Of a stretch of 64,000 nt of DNA, positions 50,501 to 59,588 are shown in pieces. The notes under the pieces are model-generated. The model did no database searches, had not been told where the DNA came from, and saw nothing but the letters and a program-made list of their open reading frames with translations. This stretch comes from Lachnospiraceae bacterium. GTDB taxonomy: Bacteria > Bacillota > Clostridia > Lachnospirales > Lachnospiraceae. The stretch lies in assembly GCA_021442455.1 (NCBI GenBank), contig JABUSY010000034.1, positions 1 to 64,000 of the forward strand, in the 5' to 3' direction. Numbering within the stretch: the first letter of the stretch is position 1; the number at the start of each line of letters is the position of its first letter. Made by a program: the position numbers and the translations under genes.

Positions 50501-52128
50501 GGCATTCTACTCCTGGCGTATCATTGATTTCTCCGCCGCCGCATCATGATATCTATTCCATAGAGGATTTGGCACAGTTGATTTATGACCTTAAAAATGC
50601 TAATGTAAATGCTCGAATCTCCGTCAAACTTGTATCTGAAGCAGGAGTAGGGACAGTTGCTGCCGGTGTGGTTAAGGCTGGCGCGCAGGTTATTTTAATT
50701 TCAGGCTATGACGGAGGAACGGGAGCCGCACCAAGAAGCTCCATTCACAATGCGGGGATGCCTTGGGAGGTAGGGCTGGCAGAAACTCATCAGACGCTTT
50801 TGCTGAATGGGCTGAGAAATCGAGTGATAATCGAGACAGATGGAAAGCTGATGAGTGGAAGGGATGTGATTGTTGCAGCATTGCTGGGTGCAGAAGAATA
50901 CGGTTTTTCGACAGCACCGTTGATCACTATAGGTTGCGTGATGATGCGTGTCTGCAATCTAGATACCTGTCCGGTGGGCGTGGCAACCCAAAATCCGGAG
51001 TTGAGGAAAAATTTTCGTGGGAAGCCGGAATATGTAGTGAACTTTATGCAGTTTATTGCAGAGGAAGTGAGAGAATATATGGCAAAGCTTGGTTTTCGTA
51101 CAGTGAATGATATGGTGGGGCGAAGTGATTTACTTTATAAAAAAAGCCATGTATGCAATGAAAAGGCTGAAAAAGTTGATTTGAATGCAATTCTGAATAA
51201 TCCTTGGGCGCATACAAAAAGCAGAGTCACGTTTGATTCGGCGGAAATGTATAATTTTGCATTGCAAAAAACTATAGATGAGAGAATTCTATTAAAGGAA
51301 CTTCTTCCTGCTCTGGATAAGCGGGAAGCGAAGAAGATTTCCGTCAGAGTCAGAAATACGGACCGGACATTTGGAACAATTCTTGGATCAGAAATCACCA
51401 GAAGATTTGGTGACAGCGCACTGAAGAACGATACTTATGTGGTGGAATGTGAAGGAGCCGGAGGTCAGAGCTTCGGCGCGTTCATACCAAAGGGGTTAAC
51501 ACTCAAACTGACGGGAGATTCCAACGACTATCTTGGAAAAGGGCTTTCTGGTGGAAAAATCATCGTAAAAACTCCGGAGAACTCTCCTCTGAAAGCAGAT
51601 AAAAATGTTATTATTGGTAACGTAGCATTCTATGGAGCCACCAGCGGAGAAGCCTATATCAACGGCGTAGCAGGAGAAAGATTTTGTGTGCGGAATTCAG
51701 GAGTAAGTGCGGTAGTGGAGGGAATCGGAGAACACGGCTGTGAATATATGACCGGAGGGCGCGTAGTAATTTTGGGAAAAACGGAAAAGAATTTTGCAGC
51801 TGGTATGAGCGGCGGCATTGCCTATGTTCTGGATGAAAAAAATGATCTTTACCGGAATCTAAATAAAGAAATGATTGAAATTGACAGGGTGGGAAATAAA
51901 TATGACCGAAAAGAGCTAAGGGAGATGATACAAAAACATGTAGAAGCAACCGGTTCTGAAAAAGGGCAGGAGGTTTTGGAATATTTTGAGGAATACCTTC
52001 CAAAATTCAAAAAAATTATACCTAACGATTACAAACGGATGATGATACTTGCAAAACAGCTAGAAAAAAAAGGATTGAGTAGCGAACAGGCTCAAATTGA
52101 GGCTTTTTATGAAAGTTTGCAAAAGTAG
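47584..52128 (+). CDS. gltB: Glutamate synthase large (alpha) subunit
   Basis: Glutamine-hydrolysing, glutamate-forming subunit of NADPH-GOGAT. The amidotransferase cysteine is in LEHDSCGIGAV at about residue 25. The FMN/synthase domain includes SYGSISQEAHETLAVAMN and TGEGGESDDR. The Fe-S cysteines are in CVMMRVCNLDTCPVGVAT near residue 1118. The C-terminal beta-helix repeats (GAGGQSFGAF, YLGKGLSGGKI) are complete. The start is ATG 47584, six bases after AGAAGGG, giving 1,514 residues (usual about 1,500). gltD follows after 12 bases. Confidence 0.96.
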   Translation: MTQLGGSAIKQQSLLYRPELEHDSCGIGAVVNINGKKSHETVENALKIVENLEHRAGKDAERKTGDGVGILLQISHKFFSRTCESLGFSLKGEREYGVGMFFFPQNELKRNQARKMFEIIVKKEGLELLGWRAVPTDPEVLGDKARECMPCIMQVFIRKPQELAQGLEFDKKLFVVRRVFEQSSENTYVASLSSRTIIYKGMFLVKQLRIFFADLQSPYYESAIAMVHSRFSTNTNPSWERAHPNRYIVHNGEINTIRGNADKMLAREETMFSPALQEDMDKILPVINAHGSDSAMLDNTLEFLVMSGMELPLAAMITIPEPWANNETISLAERDFYQYYATMMEPWDGPAAIVFSDGDQVGAMLDRNGLRPSRYYITDDGYLILASEVGVLDIAPEHIVKKERLRPGKMLLVDTVEGRIIGDSKLKERYALKQPYGEWLDSHLVELSKLKIPNLKVKEYQTEERSRLQKAFGYTYEEYRSSIKHMALNGAEEIAAMGIDTPLPVLSKEHQPLFHYFKQLFAQVTNPPIDCIREKIVTSTSVYLGRDGNLLMEHPENCKVLKINNPILTNTDLLKIKNMKVEGFKIVVVPITYYKSTPLQKALERLFVDVDKAYRQGANILVLSDRGVDENHVPMPSLLAVSAVHQHLVKTKKRTALAIILESGEPREVHHFATLLGYGASAINPYLALDTIHELIENEMLEKDYYASVDDYTHAILSGIIKIASKMGISTIQSYQGSQIFEAIGISREVIDKYFTNTVSRVGGITLEDIAKDVDERHSEAFDLLGLGSDLTLDSIGRHKSRSQGEKHRYNSETIHLLQESTRKRDYQMFKHYTSLVDSEDSGYLRSLMDFRYSEEGIPLEEVESVDSIMRRFKTGAMSYGSISQEAHETLAVAMNCIHGKSNTGEGGESDDRLASAERCSSIKQVASGRFGVTNKYLVSAKEIQIKMAQGAKPGEGGHLPARKVYPWIAKTRHSTPGVSLISPPPHHDIYSIEDLAQLIYDLKNANVNARISVKLVSEAGVGTVAAGVVKAGAQVILISGYDGGTGAAPRSSIHNAGMPWEVGLAETHQTLLLNGLRNRVIIETDGKLMSGRDVIVAALLGAEEYGFSTAPLITIGCVMMRVCNLDTCPVGVATQNPELRKNFRGKPEYVVNFMQFIAEEVREYMAKLGFRTVNDMVGRSDLLYKKSHVCNEKAEKVDLNAILNNPWAHTKSRVTFDSAEMYNFALQKTIDERILLKELLPALDKREAKKISVRVRNTDRTFGTILGSEITRRFGDSALKNDTYVVECEGAGGQSFGAFIPKGLTLKLTGDSNDYLGKGLSGGKIIVKTPENSPLKADKNVIIGNVAFYGATSGEAYINGVAGERFCVRNSGVSAVVEGIGEHGCEYMTGGRVVILGKTEKNFAAGMSGGIAYVLDEKNDLYRNLNKEMIEIDRVGNKYDRKELREMIQKHVEATGSEKGQEVLEYFEEYLPKFKKIIPNDYKRMMILAKQLEKKGLSSEQAQIEAFYESLQK

Positions 52129-52140
52129 GAGGAGAAGGCA

Positions 52141-53625
52141 ATGGGAAAACCGACTGGTTTTTTAGATTATGGACGTCAGAACAGTGAATGTAGATCGCCA
52201 TTGGAACGCATTAAGAATTTTCATGAATTCCATATTTTTCTGTCGAAGGAAAAACAAAAACTGCAAGGAGCACGTTGTATGGCCTGCGGTGTGCCTTTTT
52301 GCCAAGCTGGGAGGATGATCGCAGGAATGGTTAGCGGATGCCCGTTGAATAATTTATGCCCAGAATGGAATGATCTACTATATCTTGGTAATTGGAAACA
52401 AGCTTATATGAGGCTGACTAAGACCAATTGTTTTCCAGAGTTTACTTCGAGAGTTTGCCCTGCATTCTGCGAAATAGCCTGTACTTGCAATCTGAATGGA
52501 GATCCTGTAGCCACACAGGAAAATGAAAGGGCTATCATAGAAAATGCTTGGGAGTCAGGAATGATCAGACCAGAACCTCCGAAAGTCAGGACCGGAAAGA
52601 GTGTTGCCGTAGTTGGTAGTGGTCCATCTGGCCTGGCAAGTGCTCAAATGTTGAATAAACGCGGGCATTTGGTAACAGTTTTTGAACGAAAAGACCGGAT
52701 CGGTGGTCTTCTTCGCTATGGCATACCAAATATGAAGCTGGAAAAAAAGGTGATTGACCGAAGAATTTGTCTGATGGAGGAAGAGGGAATTAGATTTGTC
52801 ACAAATGCGGATGTGGGAACTACATTGGAAGCACAGAAACTTTTAAAGGAGTTTGATCGGGTATTGCTTTGTTGTGGAGCCTCTAATCCAAAAAATATCG
52901 ATGTACCGGGCAGGGAGTTGAAAAATATCCATTTTGCGGTAGACTTTCTGAGTTCTGTTACAAAAAGTCTATTGGATTCTAAATTGCAAGATAAAAAATA
53001 TATAGATGTGAAAAATAAATATGTAGTGGTGATCGGAGGGGGTGATACTGGTAATGACTGTGTAGGCACTGCTATCCGTCTGGGAGCAAGATCTATTGTA
53101 CAGTTGGAGATGATGCCGCAGCCTCCAACAAAGCGAGCGGAAAGTAATTCATGGCCAGAATGGCCAAAAGTATTGAAGACTGATTATGGCCAGGAGGAAG
53201 CCATTGCTTTATTTGGAAAGGATCCCAGAATTTATCAAACAACAGTAACAGAATTTATCGGAAATAAAAAAGGTGAGCTAAAAAAGCTTAAACTAATAAA
53301 TCTTAAGCCAGAAAAAGATCTGGAAAACAGTAGGATGACTATGATTCCAGTAGAAAGATCTGAAAAGGTGATCCCGGCTGATCTAGTGCTAATTGCTGCA
53401 GGTTTTCTCGGGGCACAGCAATATGTAACTGAAGCGTTTGGAGTAGATGTAAACGGTCGTACCAACGTGAATACAAACTCAGGAGAATATGTAACATCTA
53501 TGCCGAGAGTTTTTACGGCAGGTGATATGCATCGGGGCCAGTCTCTAGTGGTATGGGCAATCCGCGAAGGGCAGGATGCTGCAAGAGCTCTGGATTTGTC
53601 TCTCATGGGGTATTCAAATCTCTAA
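52141..53625 (+). CDS. gltD: Glutamate synthase small (beta) subunit
   Basis: NADPH-oxidising flavoprotein that feeds electrons to GltB. The N-terminal cysteine-rich region (CMACGVPFCQAG near residue 46, GCPLNNLCPEWN, CPAFCEIACTCN) binds two 4Fe-4S clusters. The FAD site is VAVVGSGPSGLASAQMLNKR near residue 155. The NADPH site is VVIGGGDTGNDCVGTAIRLG near residue 296. It ends with the conserved ITAAG-type FTAGDMHRGQSLVVWAIREG. The 494-residue length is standard. GGAGGAG overlaps the end of gltB, so the two are translationally close. Confidence 0.96.
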   Translation: MGKPTGFLDYGRQNSECRSPLERIKNFHEFHIFLSKEKQKLQGARCMACGVPFCQAGRMIAGMVSGCPLNNLCPEWNDLLYLGNWKQAYMRLTKTNCFPEFTSRVCPAFCEIACTCNLNGDPVATQENERAIIENAWESGMIRPEPPKVRTGKSVAVVGSGPSGLASAQMLNKRGHLVTVFERKDRIGGLLRYGIPNMKLEKKVIDRRICLMEEEGIRFVTNADVGTTLEAQKLLKEFDRVLLCCGASNPKNIDVPGRELKNIHFAVDFLSSVTKSLLDSKLQDKKYIDVKNKYVVVIGGGDTGNDCVGTAIRLGARSIVQLEMMPQPPTKRAESNSWPEWPKVLKTDYGQEEAIALFGKDPRIYQTTVTEFIGNKKGELKKLKLINLKPEKDLENSRMTMIPVERSEKVIPADLVLIAAGFLGAQQYVTEAFGVDVNGRTNVNTNSGEYVTSMPRVFTAGDMHRGQSLVVWAIREGQDAARALDLSLMGYSNL

Positions 53626-53727
53626 TTCCATTGAAAAATTTCTATATTAAATATACAGTAAATGGGTGCAGCGGAAGGGAAATTTGTTTAAAAAGGATAA
53701 ATGATTTTGTGGAAAGGTAAAGCAACG

Positions 53728-54948
53728 ATGTTTAGAGTGAATGAAAATTATCTAAAACTTCCGGTGAATTATTTGTTTTCTAATATTGAAAAAAAAGTGG
53801 AAGCTTTTAGCAAAGCACATCCGACACTGAAGCACCGAGTTATTCGTTTGGGAATCGGTGATGTAACACAACCGTTAATTCCAGCTATTATCAAAACACT
53901 ACATGAAGCAGTTGATGAAATGGGGCAGATGGAAACATTCCATGGCTATGCACCCGATTTTGGATATGAGTTTTTGAGAACAGCTATTATGAAAAATGAT
54001 TATCAGGGGAGAGGATGTAACATTGAGGCAGATGAAATTTTTGTTTCTGATGGCGCAAAAAGCGATTGCAGCAATATTCAGGAGATCTTTAGTGAGGATA
54101 GTAAAATTTCTGTTTGCGATCCCGTATATCCTGTATATTTGGATTCTAATGTGATGGCAGGAAGAACTGGCGTCTGGAATTCACAAACCAAGATGTTTTC
54201 CAAGGTTATTTACATGCCATGTATCAGAGAAAATAATTTTTCACCAGAGTTCCCAAAAGAAATTCCAAATTTGATCTATTTTTGTTATCCCAATAACCCT
54301 ACTGGTTCTATGCTGACGAAAGCACAACTCCAGGAATGGGTAGATTATGCTAACTGTGTAGGTGCCGTCATTCTCTATGATTCCGCTTACGAAGCGTATA
54401 TTTCAGAAGAAAATATTCCACATACTATCTATGAGTGCGAAGGAGCGAGAACCTGTGCTATCGAATTTCGAAGCTTTTCCAAGAATGCAGGTTTTACCGG
54501 TGTTCGTCTGGGATTTACAGTCATTCCAAAGGATCTGAAAAGTGGAAACGTATCTCTTCACAACCTTTGGAGGAGACGTCATGCTACAAAATATAACGGA
54601 GCTCCATATATCATACAAAAAGCCGGAGAAGCTGTTTATTCATCAGAGGGACAGAGCCAAATTAAAGAACAAATTGTTTATTATATGAAGAACGCAAGAG
54701 TTATTTGCGAGGAGTTAAAATCTGTCGGCTATACGGTATTCGGTGGAGTAAATGCCCCCTATATCTGGATAAAAACTCCTGCAGGAATGAACTCCTGGGA
54801 ATTTTTCGATTATTTGCTTGAAAACGCCAACGTTGTAGGAACCCCAGGCTCTGGCTTCGGTCCCAGTGGGGAAGGATACTTCCGGCTAACAGCCTTTGGA
54901 ACGTATGAAAACATTGTAGAAGCAATCGAACGAATCAAAAAAATGTAA
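53728..54948 (+). CDS. dapL: LL-diaminopimelate aminotransferase
   Basis: PLP enzyme of the DapL route, converting tetrahydrodipicolinate directly to LL-DAP for lysine and peptidoglycan. The N-terminus [20 protein letters not shown] and the block [20 protein letters not shown] are diagnostic of DapL. The PLP-binding lysine is in [20 protein letters not shown] near residue 252, and [13 protein letters not shown] contributes to cofactor binding. The start is ATG 53728 with GGAAAGG ten bases upstream, giving 406 residues (usual about 405-411); the frame from 53701 adds nine residues unlike the family. It may be cotranscribed with gltBD. Confidence 0.94.
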   Translation: MFRVNENYLKLPVNYLFSNIEKKVEAFSKAHPTLKHRVIRLGIGDVTQPLIPAIIKTLHEAVDEMGQMETFHGYAPDFGYEFLRTAIMKNDYQGRGCNIEADEIFVSDGAKSDCSNIQEIFSEDSKISVCDPVYPVYLDSNVMAGRTGVWNSQTKMFSKVIYMPCIRENNFSPEFPKEIPNLIYFCYPNNPTGSMLTKAQLQEWVDYANCVGAVILYDSAYEAYISEENIPHTIYECEGARTCAIEFRSFSKNAGFTGVRLGFTVIPKDLKSGNVSLHNLWRRRHATKYNGAPYIIQKAGEAVYSSEGQSQIKEQIVYYMKNARVICEELKSVGYTVFGGVNAPYIWIKTPAGMNSWEFFDYLLENANVVGTPGSGFGPSGEGYFRLTAFGTYENIVEAIERIKKM

Positions 54949-55213
54949 CGGTTGTTAATCAAAGTAATGAATATCCAAAGGAAAAACAGCGAGGGACGTC
55001 TAGTAGTTTTGCTGTATTGTAATTTCTGTTCCGTTTTTTCTTATACCAGCTTTTGATTTGGTTATTTAAATTATTCACATTTTTTCGCTGGATAATTTAT
55101 AAATGATGGCTGTGCAAAAGAGTGGAAATTGTTATATACTAGCTAATAAATAGATTGTGTAACAGGTTTTTTGAACTGAAGTATTTAAACTAAAAAGGAG
55201 AAATAGAATATAG

Positions 55214-55507
55214 ATGGTAAATAAAATTACGGATGAAATTATTGACTATGTGGGAAATCTTGCAAAATTAAAAATTTCTGATGATGAAAAAGAACAGACC
55301 CGGAAAGATATGCAAACAATAATGGATTATATTGATATACTGAATGAGCTGGATACCCGTAAAGTTGAGCCTATGTTTTACATATTTCCGGTTCATAATG
55401 TTTTTCGGGAGGATGTAATAACGAATGGGGATGATAAAGCTCATATGCTGGCTAATGCCCCGAAGCAGAAGGACGGGCAATATCAGGTGCCAAAGACAGT
55501 GGAATAA
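55214..55507 (+). CDS. gatC: Asp-tRNA(Asn)/Glu-tRNA(Gln) amidotransferase subunit C
   Basis: Small subunit that stabilises GatA in the GatCAB complex, which amidates misacylated Glu-tRNA(Gln) or Asp-tRNA(Asn). YVGNLAKLKISDDEKEQTRK near residue 12 and the C-terminal REDVITNGDDKAHMLANAPK are typical. At 97 residues it is full length. The start is ATG with AAAAGGAG 13 bases upstream. It heads gatC-gatA-gatB, implying that this organism makes Gln-tRNA and/or Asn-tRNA by the indirect route. Confidence 0.93.
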   Translation: MVNKITDEIIDYVGNLAKLKISDDEKEQTRKDMQTIMDYIDILNELDTRKVEPMFYIFPVHNVFREDVITNGDDKAHMLANAPKQKDGQYQVPKTVE

Positions 55508-55536
55508 CAGTAACTAACATAGAGGAGGATAGGGAC

Positions 55537-56994
55537 GTGGATTTGATGACGTTAACTGCAGTACAGCTTTCATCTAAAATAAAAGCCGGCGAGATCAAAG
55601 TGATGGATGCTGTAGATGCTGCTCTCGCTGTGATAAAAGAGAGAGAAAAAGAGATCAACGCCTTTATTACCGTTGACGAAACAGGAGCTATGCATCGGGC
55701 AAGAGAAGTTCAGAGGCTGATAGATATCGGAGAGTTATCAAGTCCTTTAGTCGGTGTACCAATTGCCGTAAAAGATAACATCTGTACAAAGGGATTGAAA
55801 ACAACCTGTGCTTCAAAAATATTATACGATTTTGTTCCAACCTATAATGCAGAGGCGGTTGCCAATCTCGAAAAGGCCGGAATGATCATCATCGGAAAAA
55901 CGAATATGGATGAATTTGCCATGGGAAATACGACGGAAACCTCTTATTTTGGAGTTACACGAAATCCAAGGAATGTAGGTCATGTTCCAGGCGGCTCTTC
56001 AGGGGGTTCCTGTGCGGCTGTGGCAGCTAATGAGGTACCTTGTGCCCTTGGAAGCGACACGGGCGGATCTATCCGTCAGCCAAGTTCTTTTTGTGGCGTT
56101 ACGGGGATGAAACCGACGTACGGAACTGTATCACGCTATGGGCTGATCGCTTATGCTTCTTCTCTGGATCAGATCGGACCTGTTGGAAAAGACGTGACAG
56201 ACTGTGCGGCGCTTTTGCAAGTCATCGCCTCTTATGACAGCAAAGATTCTACTTCTGTGAGATTAAAAGATTATGACTTTATGAGTGCTCTGAAGAATAA
56301 CTGTGCCGGGATGAAAATCGGTATTCCCTGCGAATATTTTGGAGAAAGGTTAAATCCAGAAGTCAAGGAGAAAATTTGGGTCGTAGTCGAGCTACTGAGG
56401 GAAAATGGTGCTAAGGTAGAAGAGTTTGATTTGGGTATGCTGGAATATGTCATACCAGCCTATTATGTGATTGCATCTGCGGAAGCAAGCTCCAATTTGC
56501 AGCGATTTGACGGAGTAAAATATGGCTATCGAACAAAGGATGACATGGGGGTTCATGACATGTATAAGTCCAGTCGTTCTGAAGGCTTCGGTTCGGAGGT
56601 GAAGCGAAGAATTATGCTGGGTTCTTTTGTACTGAGCTCTGGCTATTATGATGCCTATTATCTTAAGGCGCTGCGTACAAAAGCATTGATTAAAAAGGCA
56701 TTTGACATTGCTTTTGCTAAATATGACCTAATTCTGTCTCCAGTTGCCGCCACCACGGCACCGAAGCTGGGCGAATCTCTCAGTGATCCGTTACAAATGT
56801 ATCTGGGAGATATATATACTGTTTCTGTGAACCTGTCCGGTCTTCCTGGCATTACCATTCCATGCGGAATCGACAGTGCAAAGCTGCCTGTTGGGATACA
56901 GATGATTGGAAACTGCTTTAGCGAAAAGACTCTGCTACAGGCCGCTTATACTTATGAATGTATTCGTAATGTGGAAGGAAAGGGGAGAACATAA
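55537..56994 (+). CDS. gatA: Asp-tRNA(Asn)/Glu-tRNA(Gln) amidotransferase subunit A
   Basis: Amidase-signature subunit that releases ammonia from glutamine. The Ser-cisSer-Lys triad is visible: the lysine in VPIAVKDNICT (about residue 78), serines in PGGSSGGSCAAVAA (about residue 152) and the nucleophile in SDTGGSIRQPSSFCG (about residue 176). At 485 residues it is standard length. The start is GTG at 55537, about ten bases after GAGGAGG. It begins 29 bases after gatC, and gatB begins one base after its stop. Confidence 0.96.
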   Translation: MDLMTLTAVQLSSKIKAGEIKVMDAVDAALAVIKEREKEINAFITVDETGAMHRAREVQRLIDIGELSSPLVGVPIAVKDNICTKGLKTTCASKILYDFVPTYNAEAVANLEKAGMIIIGKTNMDEFAMGNTTETSYFGVTRNPRNVGHVPGGSSGGSCAAVAANEVPCALGSDTGGSIRQPSSFCGVTGMKPTYGTVSRYGLIAYASSLDQIGPVGKDVTDCAALLQVIASYDSKDSTSVRLKDYDFMSALKNNCAGMKIGIPCEYFGERLNPEVKEKIWVVVELLRENGAKVEEFDLGMLEYVIPAYYVIASAEASSNLQRFDGVKYGYRTKDDMGVHDMYKSSRSEGFGSEVKRRIMLGSFVLSSGYYDAYYLKALRTKALIKKAFDIAFAKYDLILSPVAATTAPKLGESLSDPLQMYLGDIYTVSVNLSGLPGITIPCGIDSAKLPVGIQMIGNCFSEKTLLQAAYTYECIRNVEGKGRT

Positions 56995-56995
56995 T

Positions 56996-58429
56996 ATGAT
57001 GGCGCGAGAATATGAAACCGTCATAGGGTTGGAAGTTCACGTAGAACTTGCTACAAAATCAAAGATATTTTGCGGTTGTTCCACTGAATTTGGTGGAGCG
57101 CCTAATACCCATACATGTCCAGTCTGCACTGGCATGCCTGGTTCTCTTCCAGTTCTGAATAAACAAGTGGTGGAATATGCCATGGCGATGGGGTTTTCTA
57201 CACACTGTCAGATCAATCAAAACTGTAAATTTGACAGAAAAAACTATTTCTATCCAGATAACCCTCAAAATTATCAAATTTCTCAATTCTATTTACCGAT
57301 CTGCTATGATGGATGGATCGAAATTGAGACAAAAGAGGGTAGGAAAAAAATTAGAATTCACGAGATGCATATGGAAGAGGATTCTGGCAAGCTGCTTCAT
57401 AATGAATGGGAGGACTTTTCCCTGGTGGATTATAACAGAAGTGGGGTACCTCTGATGGAGATCGTATCGGAACCGGATATGCGTAGTTCTGAAGAAGTTA
57501 TTAACTATTTGGACCGTCTGCGGATGCTTGCTCAGTATTTGGGCGTCTCTGATTGTAAATTGCAGGAAGGTTCCATGCGTGTTGACGTTAATCTTTCTGT
57601 TCGCGAAAAGAAAAGAAAAATTTTTGGAACTAGGACAGAAATGAAAAATCTCAATTCTTTCAAAGCAATTGCTCGTGCGATCGCAGGAGAACGGGAACGT
57701 CAGATCGATTTGCTAGAAAGAGGTCGACAGGTTGTTCAAGAGACTAGGAGATGGGATGATATGAAGGAATATTCCTATGCTATGCGTTTCAAAGAGGATA
57801 CAAAGGATTACCGATATTTTCCGGATCCTGACCTACCATCTGTAATGATTAGCGATGAATGGATGGAGAGCATCCGCGCCTCCCTACCAGAGCTACAGCC
57901 AGAAAAACAGGCACGTTATGAAAGAGATTTTCGTCTTCCGACTTATGATGCGGCGATCATCACAGCTTCCAAGCATCTGGCAGATCTATTCGAACAAACA
58001 GTAGCACTAGGAGGTAATCCGAAAAAGGTGTCTAACTGGCTGATGGTGGAGACTCTGCGTCTTCTGAAGAAGCATGGAGAAGAGCCGGAGCAGATTCGTT
58101 TTTCACCGGAACACCTGGCAAAATTAATCACAGTAGCTGAACAAGGTTCTGTCAACAATAGGATAGCCAAAGAGGTATTTGAAAAGATGTATGAAGAGGA
58201 TGTGGATCCGGAAGTTTATGTGAAAGAACATGAGTTAACATCTGTCCATGATGCGAGCGTCCTAAAAGAGGTTGTGAAGCAGGTTTTAGAGAACAACTTC
58301 AAGGTTGTGGAAGAATACAGGAACGGAAAAGCAAAGGTTTTTTGTTTTCTTGTGGGACAGGTGATGAAAGAGATGCAAGGAAAGGCGAATCCTACCATGG
58401 TCGGAGAACTGCTCAGAAAGATGATCTAA
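56996..58429 (+). CDS. gatB: Asp-tRNA(Asn)/Glu-tRNA(Gln) amidotransferase subunit B
   Basis: tRNA-binding and kinase subunit of GatCAB. YETVIGLEVHVELATKSKIF near residue 5 and the zinc site FCGCSTEFGGAPNTHTCPVC near residue 24 are diagnostic. The cradle domain includes NRSGVPLMEIVSEPDMRSSE near residue 144, and the C-terminal YqeY-like helical domain is complete. I use ATG 56996, preceded by AAAGGGGAG, giving 477 residues (usual about 476). The longer frame from 56906 lies inside gatA. The operon ends here and eroded DNA follows. Confidence 0.96.
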   Translation: MMAREYETVIGLEVHVELATKSKIFCGCSTEFGGAPNTHTCPVCTGMPGSLPVLNKQVVEYAMAMGFSTHCQINQNCKFDRKNYFYPDNPQNYQISQFYLPICYDGWIEIETKEGRKKIRIHEMHMEEDSGKLLHNEWEDFSLVDYNRSGVPLMEIVSEPDMRSSEEVINYLDRLRMLAQYLGVSDCKLQEGSMRVDVNLSVREKKRKIFGTRTEMKNLNSFKAIARAIAGERERQIDLLERGRQVVQETRRWDDMKEYSYAMRFKEDTKDYRYFPDPDLPSVMISDEWMESIRASLPELQPEKQARYERDFRLPTYDAAIITASKHLADLFEQTVALGGNPKKVSNWLMVETLRLLKKHGEEPEQIRFSPEHLAKLITVAEQGSVNNRIAKEVFEKMYEEDVDPEVYVKEHELTSVHDASVLKEVVKQVLENNFKVVEEYRNGKAKVFCFLVGQVMKEMQGKANPTMVGELLRKMI

Positions 58430-59588
58430 AATGTAATAGTGTTTTTCACAGAGAATTGAATATTTTATATCAATCTTTAGTATGATAAATAGGAATTAAC
58501 AAATAGTTAGATTTTTTTTATATGTAAAATGTTAACGATCACGGAAATTATACGGAAGGTATCATGGCACCAAAAGTAAAGTCGGCAGTCATAAGCAGTA
58601 TTTGAATATAATGCTTGGAAGACAGAATAACTCTAGAAGGTTCTAAATCAAAAGAAAAAAGGATATAATTACGTGCTATAAAATGTATCAAACAGAACAG
58701 GAAAAGGTGTTAAATCATATTTTCGCTTGTACGATGTAAAAGAGTAGCTATTTATGAAGTGCTCTAAAAAAACTGTGAGATCAAAGATTCTATGTAATTA
58801 GTAGTAAGTAGTAAGCAACTTTCAGCATAGTCTAACTGTAGGAAAACTGTGGTATTTCATTCTTCTATACTTGACTTTGCTGTTGAAGAGCGTATAGGGG
58901 AATTGCTTCCACTGGAAAGAATATGGAAATTTAAAGATGATCTGTTAGGTTTGGTTTCTTACATGATCATGAAATTTCGTAGTGGTCCTTTTCGTCGGAA
59001 AGATATCTAATAGCACAAAAGCTAGCATTCATGTAAATTGATTTTTGAAAAATGAATATATCTAACTGGAAAAATGATTAAACCGTTTGGTAGAGGTATC
59101 TCTCTTTCATACCTTCAGCTTGTCCGAAATTTCTTACTGAAATAATATTTTATTATTATCTGCAAAGAAACCGATAGTCAGGCAAGCATTATGAGTCAAT
59201 ACGACAGAGAAAAGAATGCGTAGATGAATAAGTATGAGGAAATTCAGTTGCTTCAACTGATCGGAGAAGAGCGGAAATGGGGTTGTAGATGGGGAAGACG
59301 AGCGATTGACAATAGTATTTTTGAGATCAGGATATCTGTCTACACAATTTGGGGCTAATTTTTGGCTAAATAAATAGGAAAACATACGAATCATGATCAT
59401 CGGGAAGCACAGATATTCCATGAGGAGAAGTAAAGAACATAACACATAAAGAGATTTCGAAGGATTAGTAGAACCAGAATAGGGAAATGGTAAAATAGCT
59501 AGCGACCTAGCATATATTTTCAACAATACTATGAAGAATTTGAAACAGTATAACATAAGAAAACAGAGCACTGATAAGGAGAAAGAGT
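58430..59588. other. Eroded spacer between gatB and icd
   Basis: About 1.16 kb with no intact gene. Two + frame fragments are clearly protein-like: FAVEERIGELLPLERIWKFK continuing as DDLLGLVSYMIMKFRSGPFR (about 58870-59000), and EIQLLQLIGEERKWG then IDNSIFEIRISVYTIWG (about 59237-59356). They likely come from one dead gene that I cannot name. A minus-strand open frame of about 145 codons over 59134-59571 is hydrophobic and looks like a shadow. Confidence 0.4.
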
